Below, piece after piece: positions 62,460 to 64,000 of a stretch of DNA of 64,000 bases. A program made the translations under genes and the position numbers. Within the stretch, counting starts at the first letter, position 1; each line of letters begins with the position of its first letter. Source of the DNA: Beaufortia kweichowensis (taxonomy: Eukaryota; Chordata; Actinopteri; Cypriniformes; Gastromyzontidae). The stretch covers positions 11,694,501 to 11,758,500 of the forward strand of contig CM032802.1 in assembly GCA_019155185.1 (NCBI GenBank), in the 5' to 3' direction. A model generated the notes under the pieces. It did not search any database. It saw nothing but the letters and a program-made list of their open reading frames with translations, and was not told the origin of the DNA.

Positions 62460-62875
62460 GTTCTGAGTACAAATACAACTAAATATAAATACAAGGTAAG
62501 AAGTTTGTTTTGCTCTTTTGGTCTTGCACTTTTGTTTCTGGAATTTCTTTCATAACTCACTGTCTGAAGTGATTACGGTCATAAAAACAAGGTTTCAAAA
62601 GGTTTTCCGCTTTTAAAATGATCTTGCTTTTAAGGTATGGATTTTCAATTATGCTCCAAATGCTTCCTATCACATCTCCAAAGAAAAAAGCACAACAAAA
62701 ACAACCAAAGATGCTGCTCATCTATCAGACCATTTCATACATTACTGTCAGATGATTTCCAGACACTGCATGGGGGGTGGCAAGGCAGGTGTCGGTAAAG
62801 TTTGGTGCTTTCTCTCTCCAAAGTCTGTGCAGAACAGGAGATTCTGTTCCGATTTGCTCATTACTGCGTCAGTAG

Positions 62876-63218
62876 TTACTTTTCCTCTTCCTCGCTGGCA
62901 AGTGCTTCAAGCTGCTCGGAAACTTTACCCACAATGCTTAGGATCGCTGTCAGTGATCTCAGTCTTTCCCAAGCTCAGATTCTCTTACCAGGACATTCAT
63001 TATTTAAATAATCAGAAGGAGGTTGAAAGAAAGAGAAAAATAGGAAAGCGGGAACAAACCATTAATCATTTTACCTGTCTGAAGCCGAGGTCTGTACCCA
63101 AAGAACACTTTGGCAAGGAAACTGGATGTACCTTCAACTGCCTGGGAATTTTTTATGAGGTGTCCTGCAAAAGGGCAGATGTAAGTTCCCTGAAAAGCAC
63201 TTGGATCTGCTCCAATGT
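62876..63218 (-). CDS. 3'-terminal exons of an unrecognised gene (partial)
   Basis: Exon 63218-63075 has a pyrimidine-containing acceptor (TTTTATGTCACAG) and a GTAAAA donor, and is open for 47 codons reading IGADPSAFQGTYICPFAGH... and ending KVFFGYRPRLQT. Its phase-1 end joins in frame to 62946-62876 (acceptor ACTGACAG), which reads ILSIVGKVSEQLEALASEEE then K and a TAA stop, a plausible acidic, helical C-terminus. A minus-strand AATAAA follows at 62454. I do not recognise the protein. The 5' exons must lie right of 63218, probably beyond the window. It could be a pseudogene fragment or a chance model; length, phase agreement and the polyA signal argue modestly for a real gene end. Confidence 0.4.
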
Positions 63219-64000
63219 CTGTGACATAAAAGGTTAAAGTTTCATTTAAACCTTGCAAGATTTCCACATTGTCTGAAATACTTTATTGCTTATCTCACTA
63301 TTCTGGTCAAATGAGTTTTATAATACCTGTAGAGAGCTCTTTATGAGAATTTCCATTCATCTTTGCTCACAGATGGGGACTAAGCTTTAAAGCTACAGTA
63401 ACTACACCATACGGTACTCATGTCACCTTCAGCCGTTACAAGGAGGGTCCCATACCACGCGTGGTAATGATTTTGACCTTTAATTAGTCTGTTTGGGATT
63501 ACTGCCCATGGGACGGGCAATAATAATCACCGGGGGGAGATGAATGAAGAAGGCCGTGAGATGAAACAGGGTGCCCTTGACATCCTGGCCTACAGAATAA
63601 GAGTCATGCCTAACAAATGAGACCAACCCTGAGGGAGTCTATGGGAACAATGTACAGGTAGGACACATTGCAGATGGTTGAGCTCCAGAGAGATGAATCT
63701 CACATAAGGGGCATACAGAACAAACATTGTTGAGATGACAAAAACGGGAGCTGTAATTGATAGATAGAGATTCAGTTCAACAACTGGATAGAAGTAATGA
63801 TTGGCTTTAAGTGCTGCAGATATTTGCATTTCCCAGAGGCAGTGTCTATAGCATGAATAGAGAGGGTTTCAAGGACATCAGATTAATCTTACTAGTCACA
63901 TTGAAAGGATTTGCACATCGTCAAATTCAATAAACACAAGGTAAATCGTTCTTTTTTTTCTAGGACAGTGTATGCATGGAAGATTGCACATTTATTATTG
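63219..64000. other. Right-edge sequence
   Basis: If the exon model at 62876-63218 is right, this is intron of that minus-strand gene. A hydrophobic open frame at 63590-63829 (minus) reads through an acceptor-like CAATTACAG near 63735, but no convincing exon could be fixed. No repeats stand out. Confidence 0.35.

Noticed and set aside
62752..63237. 161-codon plus-strand frame
   Set aside because: Longest plus-strand frame here, but it has no domain resemblance or promoter evidence and overlaps minus-strand exons with proper splice signals; probably incidental.
63590..63829. Hydrophobic minus-strand frame resembling a membrane segment
   Set aside because: An acceptor-like site lies inside it, but no donor gives a frame consistent with the exon at 63218 that also keeps the hydrophobic reading; unsupported.

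Overview
The window is vertebrate nuclear DNA from a teleost fish, most likely a cyprinid or a close ostariophysan relative. It is AT-rich and intron-rich, carries long (AT)n, (CT)n and (GT)n microsatellites, and holds short inverted-repeat elements and SINE tails of the kinds abundant in zebrafish-like genomes. I recognise four genes by protein similarity recalled from family knowledge: vps9d1, utp4, wfdc1 and kcng4. Their human orthologues all lie on chromosome 16q, so the block looks like a rearranged piece of 16q synteny. A fifth gene is an SLC16-family transporter that I could not place to a single paralogue. All exon models were built by hand from splice signals and reading-frame phase; every junction listed keeps frame.

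Layout, left to right. Positions 1-7958, minus strand: vps9d1 (Rab5-pathway VPS9-domain protein), 13 coding exons, with the 3' end beyond the left edge. A second in-frame start exon in a CpG/NRF1-type island inside this gene suggests an internal promoter. Positions 7959-8836 form a short head-to-head promoter and 5' UTR region. Positions 8837-12752, plus strand: utp4 (cirhin), complete in 16 coding exons, 685 aa. Positions 13988-19856, minus strand: wfdc1 (secreted WAP-domain protein ps20), complete in 6 exons, 211 aa, tail to tail with utp4. Positions 24754-30638, minus strand: a complete 5-exon, 484-aa monocarboxylate-transporter-like gene. Positions 41142-54036, minus strand: kcng4 (silent Kv6.4 potassium-channel subunit), 2 coding exons separated by an 11.3-kb intron, 540 aa, with a likely non-coding first exon near 55.7 kb. 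Positions 62876-63218, minus strand: two phase-compatible terminal exons and a polyA signal of a gene I do not recognise, which runs off the right edge.

These genes are independent transcription units with unrelated roles: endosomal traffic, ribosome biogenesis, extracellular matrix and protease-inhibitor-like secretion, solute transport, and membrane excitability. The only obvious shared regulation is the vps9d1/utp4 divergent promoter. The large intergenic stretches (about 20-24.7, 30.6-41.1 and 56-62.4 kb) and the long kcng4 intron hold repeats and unassigned DNA. No rRNA, functional tRNA or CRISPR array was seen.
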